Shown here: positions 9,126-19,100 of the stretch, piece by piece
How positions within the stretch are numbered: the first letter of the stretch is position 1
Layout of the letters: each line of letters begins with the position of its first letter
Origin: Paenibacillus sp. FSL K6-1096
Lineage (GTDB): Bacteria > Bacillota > Bacilli > Paenibacillales > Paenibacillaceae
Reading direction: 5' to 3'
DNA: 64,000 nucleotides
NCBI RefSeq assembly: GCF_037977055.1
Contig: NZ_CP150274.1
Location: 4,340,001 to 4,404,000 of the forward strand
Position numbers and translations under genes: made by a program
Notes under the pieces: generated by a model
What the model was told of the DNA's origin: nothing
Seen by the model: the letters and a program-made list of their open reading frames with translations, nothing else
Database searches by the model: none

Positions 9126-9294
9126 CCGGCAAAAAACTTGACCGTTAGGCCATTTAACTGTGCCGGTTGTGACTTGATAAGTCAGTCTAAATAAGGTACG
9201 TTGAATGCAAGTTGAGCAGCCTGAGAATTTGGCGTACTGCTAGAGACAGCGTTCCATGGGAGAACGACATGTTCAAAGAAAGCGGAGTGAAGAG

Positions 9295-10182
9295 ATGAGT
9301 CCTGTAAGTCCTGATAACCGAAATGAACGGGAGCCTTATGTGGTTACAAGCAAGGGGCATACGGCGGTAGCCATCAATGCGGCCGCCAAAGCGGGGGAAT
9401 GGATCAAGACCAGACAAGGCCAGGTCAAGGAGCTGGGCAGCAAGACCTCTGCCCAGGACCTCGTTACGGAGGTGGATAAAGGGGTAGAGCAAATGATCCG
9501 CCGGCTGATCCTGACCCATTATCCGGACCATGCCATCCTGGGGGAAGAAGGGGTTCAGCCCGGAGCCGAGGCCGTCACTGCCGCTCTGGAGGAAGCGCGG
9601 GAGCATGACTATCTGTGGATTGTCGATCCGATCGACGGCACCACCAATTTCGTGCACGGCTTCCCTTTCTACTGTGTATCGATTGCACTGGTGGTGAAGG
9701 GAGAGCTTACGGTAGGGGTCATCTACGACCCGATTCGGGACGAGATGTTCGTGGCCGAGAAGGGCAAGGGCGCATATATGCACGGCATCCGGGCAGCGGT
9801 ATCGGCGGAGACGGACCCGGGCAGCAGCCTGATTGCCATGGGCTTCCCGCCGGACCGGGTGATTGCCCAGCCGGCCAATCTGGCCGGGCTGCAGCAGATT
9901 CTGCCGCAGGTGCGCGGCATCCGCGCCGGAGGCTCGGCAGCGCTGCATCTGGCATATGTTGCTGTAGGCCGTGTGGACGGGTACTGGGAGGTCGGGCTTA
10001 GTCCGTGGGACTGCGCGGCAGGCGTACTGCTTGTACTGGAATCCGGCGGTAAGGTCACGGATACGCTGGGGAACCCCTACGACATTAGTACACGCCATGT
10101 AGTAGCCAGCAACGGCCAGATTCATGATTATCTGGTAGGCGCTCTGCAGGCAGCAGATGCTACAGGCTTCAAGAAGCAATAG
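9295..10182 (+). CDS. suhB: Inositol monophosphatase family protein
   Basis: A 295-residue Mg-dependent sugar/inositol phosphatase of the IMPase superfamily. The metal-site motifs are ILGEEG, WIVDPIDGTTNFVHG and SPWDCAAGVLL. I place the start at 9295, where GGAGTGAAGAG lies just upstream; an in-frame ATG at 9256 has no RBS. The substrate could be myo-inositol phosphate, or a sugar or nucleotide phosphate, and the sequence does not decide. A small gene follows 14 nt downstream with its own AGGAGG. Confidence 0.9.
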   Translation: MSPVSPDNRNEREPYVVTSKGHTAVAINAAAKAGEWIKTRQGQVKELGSKTSAQDLVTEVDKGVEQMIRRLILTHYPDHAILGEEGVQPGAEAVTAALEEAREHDYLWIVDPIDGTTNFVHGFPFYCVSIALVVKGELTVGVIYDPIRDEMFVAEKGKGAYMHGIRAAVSAETDPGSSLIAMGFPPDRVIAQPANLAGLQQILPQVRGIRAGGSAALHLAYVAVGRVDGYWEVGLSPWDCAAGVLLVLESGGKVTDTLGNPYDISTRHVVASNGQIHDYLVGALQAADATGFKKQ

Positions 10183-10196
10183 GAGGCTTGAACGTC

Positions 10197-10484
10197 ATGA
10201 ACGAGAATGACGATCTGGAACAGAAATTAACCGAGCTGCTGGTGGAAGGCGAGATGGAGCAGGCCGACCGCAAGGCCAAGGAGCTCCGCCAGATTTCGCC
10301 CAAGTACGAGATCCGGATTCAGACCACCCTTGATCCCATTGTGGAAGAGACGCTTCGTTACCGCAAAATCGCCTATGAGCTGGATGACCGGTACGATAAG
10401 TATATGAAGCGGGCCGGATACAGCGGCACGCCGGACGGCGATGGCCCGAGGAAGCCTGCATCGCCCGGCAGCGAGGAGCAATAG
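10197..10484 (+). CDS. Small charged protein downstream of the IMPase gene
   Basis: A 95-residue hydrophilic protein with a helical N-terminal half (LEQKLTELLVEGEMEQADRK) and a Pro/Gly-rich tail; I do not recognise it. AGGAGG at 10181-10187 is well spaced from ATG 10197 and too close to an in-frame TTG at 10188, so the ATG is chosen. It is probably transcribed with the phosphatase and ends at the terminator at 10515-10555. Function unknown. Confidence 0.7.
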   Translation: MNENDDLEQKLTELLVEGEMEQADRKAKELRQISPKYEIRIQTTLDPIVEETLRYRKIAYELDDRYDKYMKRAGYSGTPDGDGPRKPASPGSEEQ

Positions 10485-10514
10485 AATTGCCGGCCTGCGG
10501 CCGGTTAGCTTCAG

Positions 10515-10555
10515 AAGAGAGCGGTTTTCCGGGTTGGCCGGGAAGCCGCTCTTTT
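10515..10555 (+). terminator. Intrinsic terminator
   Basis: AAGAGAGCGG pairs with CCGCTCTTTT around a GC-rich loop, and the 3' arm runs into the T tract. Confidence 0.85.
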
Positions 10556-10608
10556 GCGCAGCGGGAACGGGTGTTAGAATGGAATTATACTAATTTAGGG
10601 GGAATACG

Positions 10609-11904
10609 ATGCTGAAGACATGGAGAAGATTCATATCAGCCTCTGCAGGCGGACTGCTGTTATTGGCCGCACTAATTCAAGTACAGGCGGGTCCGGCCGT
10701 TGCGGCAGCAGCAGACGCAGATCAAGGGGCGGCGCAGGATGTCTTTCGCATCGTGGCACTTGGAGATTCGATCACTGCCGGATATGAGCCGGGGATGACC
10801 GATCCGGGCGTGAAGCCGTACGGCTATGCTGAACGGTTATTGGAGCAAGGCTGGTACCACGGCAGAACGGAGCTTAGCAATTACGGTATTCTGGGCCTTA
10901 AGACCGCTGGGCTGCTTCAGTATACCAAGGCGATCCAGGAGGGGGCGGCTGTAAACGCAGAGGCGATTCAGCCCGGCCTGCCTGATCCGAGAATTGCCCA
11001 GTTCGCAGCGGCTGTTCCGCAGATCAAGGCCGAGCTTGCCGCTGCCGACCTGATTACCCTGACGATTGGCGGCAACGATGTCAGCAGCCTGTTCCTGAAT
11101 TATAAGACGCTGACGGATACCGACTTCGCCGCCCAGCTGGCCGAGCGCCTCACGGAATATAGCAGCAATGTATCCGCAGCGCTGCAGAATATCCGGGCGG
11201 TCAATCCGCAGGCCACCATCCTGCTGGCCGATCAGTATCAGCCGGCTCCGCGGATTGCCCTGGGCGCTTCGTATGACAAGCTGATGAATGCCGCTGCGCA
11301 GTTCACTGCAGCCGCCGATCAGATTGCGGCATCGCTTAATCAGGCTGATGCCCCTGTGAAGATCGCTCATGTTGCGGCTGTCTTTGCGGGTACGGAGGCA
11401 TCGCTCACCCATATTATCGGGGCAGGAGCGGCTGATTTTCACCCTACACAGGTTGGGTATGAAAGGATCGCCAAAGTGTTCGCCGGACTGCAATGGGGGG
11501 AATACCGGACTCCGGCAGTACCTGCATTGGCTTCAGGTGCGGCTGCGCCGATGTCCATCGTGGTGAAGGGGACGGAGCTGAACACGCCCAATAAGCCGGT
11601 GCTGAAGAACGGGCAGAATTTCCTGGCGCTGAAGGATATTCTGAATGCGGTAGGTGCGCAGGGGAAATGGGATAACAAGACCTCCAGCGCAACCGTCACC
11701 TACGGCGGAAGAACGGTAGTGATTACAATCGGGGCGAAGACCATGAAGGTGAACGGTGCGGATGTGGCGCTGGATACCCCGGCCTTCCTGCACAAGGTGG
11801 GCAAGGAGGACAAAACCTATCTCCCGCTGGGCGCGCTTGCTACCGGCCTTGGCTTCGATGTGAACTACAGCGCCAAGCTGCGGACAGCTTTCATTAATCC
11901 ATAA
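10609..11904 (+). CDS. Secreted GDSL/SGNH esterase with copper-amine-oxidase-like C-terminal domain
   Basis: A 431-residue exported protein. A signal peptide (basic start, hydrophobic residues 12-30, cleavage near AVA-AA) leads into an SGNH hydrolase: ALGDSITAGYE with the nucleophile at Ser54, TIGGND for the Asn block, and DFHPTQVGY for the Asp-His pair. The last ~120 residues form the repeat domain usually annotated as copper amine oxidase N-terminal-like (FLALKDILNAVGAQGKWD, YLPLGALATGLGF), which in Paenibacillus is a common wall- or surface-associated module and not an oxidase. The substrate may be a lipid ester or an acetylated glycan. Confidence 0.9.
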   Translation: MLKTWRRFISASAGGLLLLAALIQVQAGPAVAAAADADQGAAQDVFRIVALGDSITAGYEPGMTDPGVKPYGYAERLLEQGWYHGRTELSNYGILGLKTAGLLQYTKAIQEGAAVNAEAIQPGLPDPRIAQFAAAVPQIKAELAAADLITLTIGGNDVSSLFLNYKTLTDTDFAAQLAERLTEYSSNVSAALQNIRAVNPQATILLADQYQPAPRIALGASYDKLMNAAAQFTAAADQIAASLNQADAPVKIAHVAAVFAGTEASLTHIIGAGAADFHPTQVGYERIAKVFAGLQWGEYRTPAVPALASGAAAPMSIVVKGTELNTPNKPVLKNGQNFLALKDILNAVGAQGKWDNKTSSATVTYGGRTVVITIGAKTMKVNGADVALDTPAFLHKVGKEDKTYLPLGALATGLGFDVNYSAKLRTAFINP

Positions 11905-11965
11905 TTCCGCATAAGCTATCTAAATGAATCAATTAGGCCTAATCAGAAAAGGTGGATGAACGCAG

Positions 11966-12568
11966 TTGTCTAATGCCAAGTTTAAGAAGGACTATATCCT
12001 CACGATGGATGATATTGTACGGGAAGGAGCACCTGTGCTCCGTACCGTTACCGAGCCGGTGCAGGTCCCGCTCCGGCAGGAGGACCGCGAGGCGCTGCAA
12101 TGTATGATGCAGTTCCTGAAGAACAGCCAGGATGAGGCGATGGCTGCCAAATATAAGCTGCGGTCTGGAGTAGGCTTATCCGCCAATCAGATCGGGCTGC
12201 CGCAACGGATGTTCGTCATGTATCTGACGGATGAGAACGGCCGGAAGGTAGAGTACACCTGGGTGAATCCCAAGATCATCAGCCACTCCATGGCGATGGT
12301 GTATCTGCCGGAGAGTGAAGGCTGCCTGTCCGTGGACCGGCCTGTACACGGCTTCGTGCCGCGTTACGAGTCGGTGAAGGTGCGGGGCTTCGATCTGGAC
12401 GGCCAGGTCATTACCCAGCGGTTCAAGGGGTATCAGGCTATTGTGATCCAGCATGAGATGGATCATCTGGACGGCATCATGTTCTACGACCGGATCAATG
12501 CCCAGAACCCGTTCAAGCTGCCGCAGGATGTGGAGATCCGCAGCCTGTATGAGCAGAAGGGGAGTTAG
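11966..12568 (+). CDS. def: Peptide deformylase
   Basis: A 200-residue type 2 (Gram-positive) deformylase that removes the N-formyl group from nascent proteins. The three motifs are present: GVGLSANQIG, EGCLSV (metal Cys) and HEMDHLDG (two metal His and catalytic Glu). The TTG start follows AAAGGTGGATG at suitable spacing. It is a single-gene unit closed by the strong terminator at 12657-12706. Confidence 0.97.
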   Translation: MSNAKFKKDYILTMDDIVREGAPVLRTVTEPVQVPLRQEDREALQCMMQFLKNSQDEAMAAKYKLRSGVGLSANQIGLPQRMFVMYLTDENGRKVEYTWVNPKIISHSMAMVYLPESEGCLSVDRPVHGFVPRYESVKVRGFDLDGQVITQRFKGYQAIVIQHEMDHLDGIMFYDRINAQNPFKLPQDVEIRSLYEQKGS

Positions 12569-12656
12569 CGGAGAGAGGCGGATGGGCGCGCCTGAGCGTT
12601 GTATCTGGCTGTGGCGGATCTGTCCGATTGGATAAGCCAATCGACTTTGAATGATG

Positions 12657-12706
12657 AATAAGGGGTGTCTCAGGCCATGTGCATGGCTGTTGAGACACCC
12701 CTTATT
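12657..12706. terminator. Long perfect terminator hairpin after def
   Basis: A 16-bp perfect stem (AATAAGGGGTGTCTCA / TGAGACACCCCTTATT) is followed by T-rich sequence on the plus strand. It has A-rich flanks, so it may also act on minus-strand transcripts from the region to its right. Confidence 0.9.
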
Positions 12707-12726
12707 GTTATGCAATTCTGCGTGAT

Positions 12727-12902
12727 GGACTGGGAGGCCCTTATCCAGAGGAATGTTACAACTCCCTAGGCTGATCGGACACAGAGGCCGTTAACCCATC
12801 ACTTTGCAGTCTCTCTATGCTGAAAAGATGGGTTTAAGAGCTTCTGAGTCCGCGCTAGGCGTAAAAACTGGATTGTTGGGTACAATAGCGCCTTCTCTGT
12901 CC
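12727..12902. ncRNA. Candidate 6S-like structured RNA
   Basis: A 176-nt rod-like fold fills the gap between def and gsaB. The closing stem pairs 12727-12737 with 12892-12902. A long interrupted terminal stem pairs 12765-12769 with 12855-12859, 12777-12788 with 12840-12851, and 12791-12800 with 12827-12837, around an apical loop. Between them lies a large open central bubble of about 27-32 nt per side, with an optional 6-bp pairing of 12743-12748 to 12868-12873. Closing stem, central bubble and long apical stem in 170-200 nt is the architecture of 6S RNA, the RNA polymerase regulator. The strand is uncertain; the minus strand has a weak TATCAT-type -10 at the right distance. It could instead be another structured RNA or a palindromic element. 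Confidence 0.4.
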
Positions 12903-12945
12903 GCATAAGTCTATGATAAGCGTATCGAACATTGCTGGCGATGGA

Positions 12946-14262
12946 CTACTTCTCCGCCGCCATCGCCGCGAAGGAGGCTTCGGCTGCTTCCAGCGTCAGA
13001 TCGATGTCTGCATCTGTGTGCGCGGTGGTCAGGAACCAGGCCTCATATTTGGACGGGGCCAGGTTAATGCCGCGGCTGAGCATGTGGCGGAAGAAGCTGG
13101 CGAACAGCTCGCCGTCAGTATCCTGCGCTTCATCATAATTCGTGACCGGATGGCTGCAGAAGTGCGTCGAGAAGGCGCCGCGAATCCGGTTGATGGTCAG
13201 CGGAATGCCATGGCGGTCAGCGGAGGCCTGAAGTCCGTCGGTCAGGCGGACCGCCAGCCGTTCCATCTCGTCATAGACGCCTTCGGAGCTGAGCACCTCC
13301 AGGCAGGCAATACCGGCGGAGATAGAGGCCGGGTTGCCGGCCATCGTGCCGGCCTGGTAAGCCGGACCGAGCGGAGCGACCTGCTCCATGACATGCTTCC
13401 GTCCGCCATATGCGCCGATGGGCAGCCCGCCGCCGATGATTTTGCCGAGAGCTGTCAGGTCGGGGATGATCTCCTCATGATTCTCAAGTCCGGCATAGGT
13501 CTGAGTGGAGCCATAATGGAAACGGAAGGCGGTGATGACTTCATCATAGATGACCAGGGAGCCGTTATCATGGGTCAGCTTGCACAGGCCCTCCAGGAAG
13601 CCCGGCTGCGGCATGACCATCCCGAAGTTGCCGACAATCGGCTCAACCATCACGGCGGCAACATCCTTACCCCAGGTCTCTAGCGCTTCACGCAGGGCGT
13701 CCAGATTATTGAACGGAACGGTGATGACCTCCTGGGCAATACTGGCCGGAACGCCCGCGCTGTCCGGGATGCCGAGCGTGGATGGACCTGAACCTGCGGC
13801 GACCAGCACCAGGTCGGAGTGGCCGTGATAGCAGCCGGCGAACTTGATGATTTTGCTGCGCTTGGTGTAGGCGCGGGCTACGCGGATGGTTGTCATTACC
13901 GCTTCGGTGCCTGAGTTGACGAACCGCACCTTGTCCATGGAGGGGATCGCTTCCTTCAGCATCTTGGCCAGCTTGATTTCAAGCTGAGTCGGCGTGCCGT
14001 AGAGCAGCCCGTTCTGTGCAGCCTCTGTAATGGCAGCGGTGATATGCGGGTGGGCATGTCCGGTAATGATCGGGCCATAGGCGGCCAGATAATCGATATA
14101 TTCATTGCCGTCCTCATCCCAGAAGCGTGAGCCTCCGGCGCGTTTCATGAATACGGGAGCACCGCCGCCCACGGCCTTGAAGGAGCGGGAGGGACTGTTC
14201 ACGCCTCCGACGATATGCTGGAGCGCTTCCTGGTATAGCTGTTCTGATGTACTGCGGTTCAT
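12946..14262 (-). CDS. gsaB: Glutamate-1-semialdehyde 2,1-aminomutase
   Basis: A 438-residue PLP enzyme converting glutamate-1-semialdehyde to 5-aminolevulinate, the first dedicated haem precursor. The PLP-lysine region (TALGKIIGGGLPIGAYGG), the GTEAVMTTIRVAR segment and VYDEVITAFR are typical. The start at 14262 is favoured over longer in-frame options because AAAGGAA precedes it. The gene stands apart from a hem operon, beside an LCP gene and bcp. Bacillus likewise places gsaB, the second aminomutase, next to bcp, so I use that symbol; hemL is the alternative. Confidence 0.93.
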   Translation of the reverse strand: MNRSTSEQLYQEALQHIVGGVNSPSRSFKAVGGGAPVFMKRAGGSRFWDEDGNEYIDYLAAYGPIITGHAHPHITAAITEAAQNGLLYGTPTQLEIKLAKMLKEAIPSMDKVRFVNSGTEAVMTTIRVARAYTKRSKIIKFAGCYHGHSDLVLVAAGSGPSTLGIPDSAGVPASIAQEVITVPFNNLDALREALETWGKDVAAVMVEPIVGNFGMVMPQPGFLEGLCKLTHDNGSLVIYDEVITAFRFHYGSTQTYAGLENHEEIIPDLTALGKIIGGGLPIGAYGGRKHVMEQVAPLGPAYQAGTMAGNPASISAGIACLEVLSSEGVYDEMERLAVRLTDGLQASADRHGIPLTINRIRGAFSTHFCSHPVTNYDEAQDTDGELFASFFRHMLSRGINLAPSKYEAWFLTTAHTDADIDLTLEAAEASFAAMAAEK

Positions 14263-14367
14263 AGGGTATGTTCCTTTCTTCTTGGCTTGTGCGCAAGGGA
14301 AAGGGCGAACCGCGGCTGATTCCCGCTGTCCGCCCGCCCCGTGTGCCAAGCATGGTTATATTGGGTG

Positions 14368-15432
14368 CTACTTCGTTCCCGGTGTTGCTGACGGGCTGCT
14401 GCCCGGAGAAGCCTCTGCGTCAGGAGCAGGGGTTGGCGTCGGGTCCGGCGCTGTCATTGTATCCTGAACGAACTGCTTCAGCGCCCGCTCGCTGCTGAAG
14501 CTGATCACCTGGGAGCCGTCCTTGAGGGTCTTCTCCCGGATCAGCTTCATCGGCGGGATCTGTGCACTGCCGCCCATAGAGCTGTCATAACCTACCGTTG
14601 CCAGCTTCCACATGTCATTAACATCAAGGTTCGTGTCGATATACGGCGTGACCTGACCGAGAATATTCGGCAGCTTGATGATCGAAGTGGTGCTGATTAC
14701 CTTGTCCGCCACCGCTTTGAGGAAGCCGCGCTGGCGCTCGGTCCGGGTGAAGTCAGAGGTGGCATCGTGACGGAAGCGCACATATTGCAGCGCCATTTTG
14801 CCGTCCAGGTGCTGGAAGCCTTTTTTGAGATCAATGTCGTATTCCGGACCGTCTGCCTTGGTGGTGTAGTGCATGTCCTTCTCGACCTCATAGTCCACAC
14901 CGCCCACGGCATCCACCAGCTTAATGAAGCCCTGGAAATCGGTATAGACATAATATTGAATCGGAATGCCGAGCAGGTCGCTTACCGTCTGCATCGCCGT
15001 ATTGGGTCCGTAAGTAATGGCAGCGTTGATCCGCTGGGTCCCGTGGTCAGGAATATCAACATACGTATCGCGCAGAATAGAGAAGACATAGAACTTCTTC
15101 TTCACCGGGTCCAGAGAGGCCACCAGCATCGTATCCGAGCGCGGAACCTCGCCCTTCTTCACCCCGCGGGCATCCACGCCCATCAGCAGGATGTTAACCG
15201 GCTCTGTGCCCTCCCATTCAGGGGGCTTAACCGCCTCCGCCGAGGGTGTAGGAACATTAGCAAACGGAGAATCGTCGCCTGTCTTGTGCAGATTATCGAG
15301 CTGGTTGTAGATTGCGGTGAAATAATAAACCAGACCTCCTATAATTAGAAGGAGGAAGATTGCCAGAGTCCAGAGCAGCGTTTTCTTCTTTGACTTGCCG
15401 GCCTTTGCGTGCCGGTTCTTTCTTGGCGGCAT
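14368..15432 (-). CDS. LytR-CpsA-Psr (LCP) family cell-wall glycopolymer transferase
   Basis: A 354-residue type II membrane protein: a basic cytoplasmic tail, one membrane segment at about residues 18-40, and an extracellular LCP domain. Family blocks are NILLMGVDARG, RSDTMLVASLD, SILRDTYVDIP, RINAAITYG and YVRFRHD; the Arg and Asp residues in these bind the polyprenyl pyrophosphate donor. LCP enzymes attach teichoic acids or other glycopolymers to peptidoglycan. The C-terminus is a Pro/Ala/Ser tail. It has its own strong promoter and runs toward gsaB. Confidence 0.94.
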   Translation of the reverse strand: MPPRKNRHAKAGKSKKKTLLWTLAIFLLLIIGGLVYYFTAIYNQLDNLHKTGDDSPFANVPTPSAEAVKPPEWEGTEPVNILLMGVDARGVKKGEVPRSDTMLVASLDPVKKKFYVFSILRDTYVDIPDHGTQRINAAITYGPNTAMQTVSDLLGIPIQYYVYTDFQGFIKLVDAVGGVDYEVEKDMHYTTKADGPEYDIDLKKGFQHLDGKMALQYVRFRHDATSDFTRTERQRGFLKAVADKVISTTSIIKLPNILGQVTPYIDTNLDVNDMWKLATVGYDSSMGGSAQIPPMKLIREKTLKDGSQVISFSSERALKQFVQDTMTAPDPTPTPAPDAEASPGSSPSATPGTK

Positions 15433-15464
15433 TTCGTTCGTCCTTTCCGGTTCGCAGTCTCTAC

Positions 15465-15494
15465 ATTATAATTTCTTTTGGGAAGACGCGTCAA
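15465..15494 (-). promoter_or_regulatory. Sigma-A promoter for the LCP gene
   Basis: On the minus strand TTGACG (15494-15489), an 18-bp spacer and TATAAT (15470-15465) precede the LCP start by about 33 nt. Confidence 0.8.
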
Positions 15495-15535
15495 TTTCAG
15501 GTTCACCAACTATATCGGCAAGGAGTGGATTCTAC

Positions 15536-15997
15536 ATGAATATTACCATCGGCCAGGAGGTCCCCGACTTCACGCTCCCCGCATCCACCGGGCGGGAGAT
15601 TACTCTAAGCGAATACCGCGGCAGGAAGGTGCTGCTCTACTTCTATCCCAAGGACAATACCCCGGCCTGCACACAAGAGGCGTGTGACTTCCGCGACGCC
15701 CATGATACCCTGTCTGCGCATGGAGCCGTGGTTCTTGGTATCAGCACCGATCCCATAGCTGCGCACGGCAAATTCAGCACGAAGCTCAGCCTGCCGTTTC
15801 CGCTGCTGTCCGATGAGGAGCATAAGGTCAGCGAGCTGTTCGGCGTATGGCAGCAGAAGAAGCTCTACGGCAAGGAATTCATGGGCATCGTCCGCTCGAC
15901 CTTCCTGATTGATGAGGACGGAATTCTGCGGGCTGAGTGGCGCAAGGTCCGGGTGAAGGGCCATGTGGACGCAGCATTGGAACAAATCGTGAAATAA
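15536..15997 (+). CDS. bcp: Thioredoxin-dependent peroxiredoxin (Bcp/PrxQ)
   Basis: A 153-residue peroxiredoxin that reduces hydroperoxides with thioredoxin. TPACTQEACDFRD carries the peroxidatic Cys and, five residues later, the resolving Cys typical of Bcp/PrxQ. The start at 15536 has AAGGAG 10 nt upstream; a longer frame upstream overlaps the divergent LCP promoter and is not used. In Bacillus the bcp neighbour is often perR; here the next gene is the activator-fusion gene instead. Confidence 0.95.
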   Translation: MNITIGQEVPDFTLPASTGREITLSEYRGRKVLLYFYPKDNTPACTQEACDFRDAHDTLSAHGAVVLGISTDPIAAHGKFSTKLSLPFPLLSDEEHKVSELFGVWQQKKLYGKEFMGIVRSTFLIDEDGILRAEWRKVRVKGHVDAALEQIVK

Positions 15998-16104
15998 TCA
16001 GTATGCTGGGAATTAATTGCATTTGTCTGTTACATTTCTAACAGCCTGGGTCAGGCGCTCTCATGATATAGTTGCCTCATATTACTTCAAATTTGGAGCA
16101 AGGT

Positions 16105-19100
16105 ATGGGGGATAGCATGAAAATACTGCGTATAGGGCTAGACGTCGGTTCCACTACGGCCAAATTGGTGGTCATGGAGCAGGGTACCATTATATATCAG
16201 GATTATGTGCGTCATTTCAGCGATATCAAAAAAGCAGCCATCACCCTCCTGTCAGATGTGCAGCAGAGATTCCCGGATCGCGAAGCGGCGCTTACGGTAA
16301 GCGGTTCCTCCGGCCTGTCCTTATCCAAGCTGGGGGAGATTCCGTTTGTCCAGGAGGTCATTGCCTGCACCAGAGCGATAAGTGAGCGGATTCCGCAGTG
16401 CGATACCGCGATTGAGCTGGGCGGAGAGGATGCGAAGATCATCTATCTCAGCGGCGGGGTGGAACAGCGGATGAATACTGCCTGTGCCGGCGGCACCGGA
16501 GCGTTCATCGATCAGATGGCCTCGCTGCTCCAGACCGATCCTGGCGGGCTGAATGAGCTGGCCGTGAAATATGAACGGATCTATCCGATTGCCTCGCGCT
16601 GCGGCGTATTCGCGAAGAGTGATGTGCAGCCGCTGCTGAATGAAGGGGCGCGCCGTGAGGATGTGGCGGCTTCGATCTTCCAGAGCATCGTGAACCAGAC
16701 GATCAGCGGTCTTGCCTGCGGGCGGCCGATCCGCGGCCGCGTCGCGTTCCTGGGCGGACCGCTGACCTTCCTGTCCGCGCTCCGCGACCGGTTCACGGAG
16801 ACGCTGGGGCTGGGGGAGGGCGAGGTGCTGTTCCCGGAGCACTCGCAATATTTCGTGGCCATCGGCTCGGCACTGGCGCCGTCTGATCCCCTGTTCCTGC
16901 CGCTCTCCGGCTGGATCTCCCGGATTGCGGCGGTCGACTTCTCGCTGGACCGGGCGGAGGATGCCGAGCTGGCTCCGCTGTTCGGGACGCCCGACGAGCT
17001 GGCCCAGTTCAGGCTCCGTCACCGCGCGGCAACGGCACCGCGTGCGGAGCTATCTGCCTATCGGGGGCCGGTCTATCTCGGAATTGATGCCGGCTCGACA
17101 ACCACCAAGCTGGTGGTTACCGGTGCGGCAGACGAAATTCTGCACACCTTCTATGGAAGCAACAAGGGCAATCCGCTGCAATCGGTTACGGATGCGCTGA
17201 AGGAGATTTACCGGGTGCTGCCCTCCGGCTGCCATATTGCCGGGGCGTACGCTACCGGTTACGGCGAGGGTCTGGTCAAGGCCGCCCTGCGGCTTGACGG
17301 CGGCGAGGTGGAGACGGTGGCCCATTACAAGGCGGCCTCCCGGTTCATGCCGGAGGTAGACTTCATCCTCGATATCGGCGGCCAGGATATGAAGTGCATC
17401 AAGATCAGGGGCGGGGCTATCGACAGCCTGATGCTGAATGAAGCCTGCTCGGCAGGCTGCGGCTCCTTCCTGGAGAGCTTCGCTTCCGCGCTGGAGCTTG
17501 GCATTGAGGCGTTCGCAGAGGCGGCGCTCGAAGCCCGGAAGCCGGTCAACCTCGGCTCCCGCTGCACCGTATTCATGAACTCCAAGGTGAAGCAGGTTCA
17601 GAAGGAAGGGGCGACGCTGGCCGACCTCTCGGCCGGGCTGGCTTATTCTGTGGTGAAGAATGCGCTGCAGAAGGTCATCAAAATCCGCAACCCCGAGGAC
17701 CTGGGACGCAGCATCATTGTTCAGGGCGGCACCTTCTATAATGAAGCTGTGCTGCGGGCGTTCGAGCTGCTGACGGGGCGTACGGTGGTTAGACCCGATA
17801 TCGCAGGTGTAATGGGTGCCTACGGCTGCGCGCTGATCGCCAGAGAACAGGCTGCCCCGGAAGGAATCAGCACGATTCTGGGACCGGAGGAATTGGAGAG
17901 CTTCACTTATTCCGTTGCACCCGGCCGCTGCAGCCGCTGCGCCAATAACTGTGCGCTGACGATCAGCCGCTTCCCCGATAAGAGCTTCCATGTGACAGGC
18001 AACCGCTGTGAGCGGGGAGCCGGCGGCAAGAAGGAGAAGAACAGCCTGCCGAATCTGATGCAGTATAAATATGAACGCTTCTTCGACTATGAAGGCTTGC
18101 CCGAAGTGGCGGCGGTTCGGGGGACGGTCGGCATCCCGCGCACGATGAATATGTTCGAGAATTATCCGTTCTGGCACACCTTCTTCACTTCTCTGCGTTA
18201 CCGGACGGTGCTGTCCCCCAAATCAAGCAAAAAGCTGTATGAGCGCGGTATGGATACCATTCCCTCGGAGTCGATCTGCTATCCGGCGAAGATGGCGCAC
18301 GGGCATGTGCAGCACCTGATCGGGCAGGGTGTGGACTTCATTTTCTACCCGGCGGTGGTCTATGAGAAGAAGGAGGATGACGCGGCCCAGAATCATTTCA
18401 ATTGTCCGGTTGTTGCCTCCTATCCCGAGGTGATCCGCAATAATATGGATGGGCTGAAGGAGCAGGGTGTGCCGCTGATCAGCCCGTTCCTGACCTTCGA
18501 TGATATTCCGGCTCTGACCCGGGTTCTGGCAAGAACGTTCCCGGAGGTTCCGAGGGAAGAGATTGCTGCGGCTGTCCAGGCCGGACTGGCTGAGGCTGAC
18601 CAGGCGAAGAATGATGTGCGCAGCAAGGGCGAAGAGACGCTGGTCTTCCTCTCGGAGACAGGCACGAAGGGAATCTTGCTGTGCGGACATCCCTACCATG
18701 CCGACCCGGAGATCAACCACGGGATTGCCGATATGATTACCGGGATGGGGTTGGCTGTACTGACCGAGGATTCCATCTGCCATCTGGACCGCAGTGAGGG
18801 GGACGTGGGGGTAGTGAACCAATGGACCTACCATGCGCGGATGTACCGTGCGGCCCGGCTGGCGGCTTCAAGGGACGATCTGGAGCTGGTCCAGCTCACC
18901 TCGTTCGGCTGCGGAATCGATGCGATTACCTGTGACGCGGTTCAGGAGATCATGGAGCGGCACAACAAGGTCTACACGCTCATCAAAATCGACGAAATCA
19001 GCAACCTGGGAGCCGCCCGCATCCGCCTGCGCTCCCTGCAGGCTGCGATGCGCGAGCGCGAAAAGGGCGAAGTGAGACCGCAGCTGCTCTATAAGCCGCA

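Noticed and set aside
9130..9172. Terminator after uvsE (ACCGGC / GCCGGT)
   Set aside because: The arms are 6 bp with a ~30-nt loop and no T run follows, so termination is not supported.
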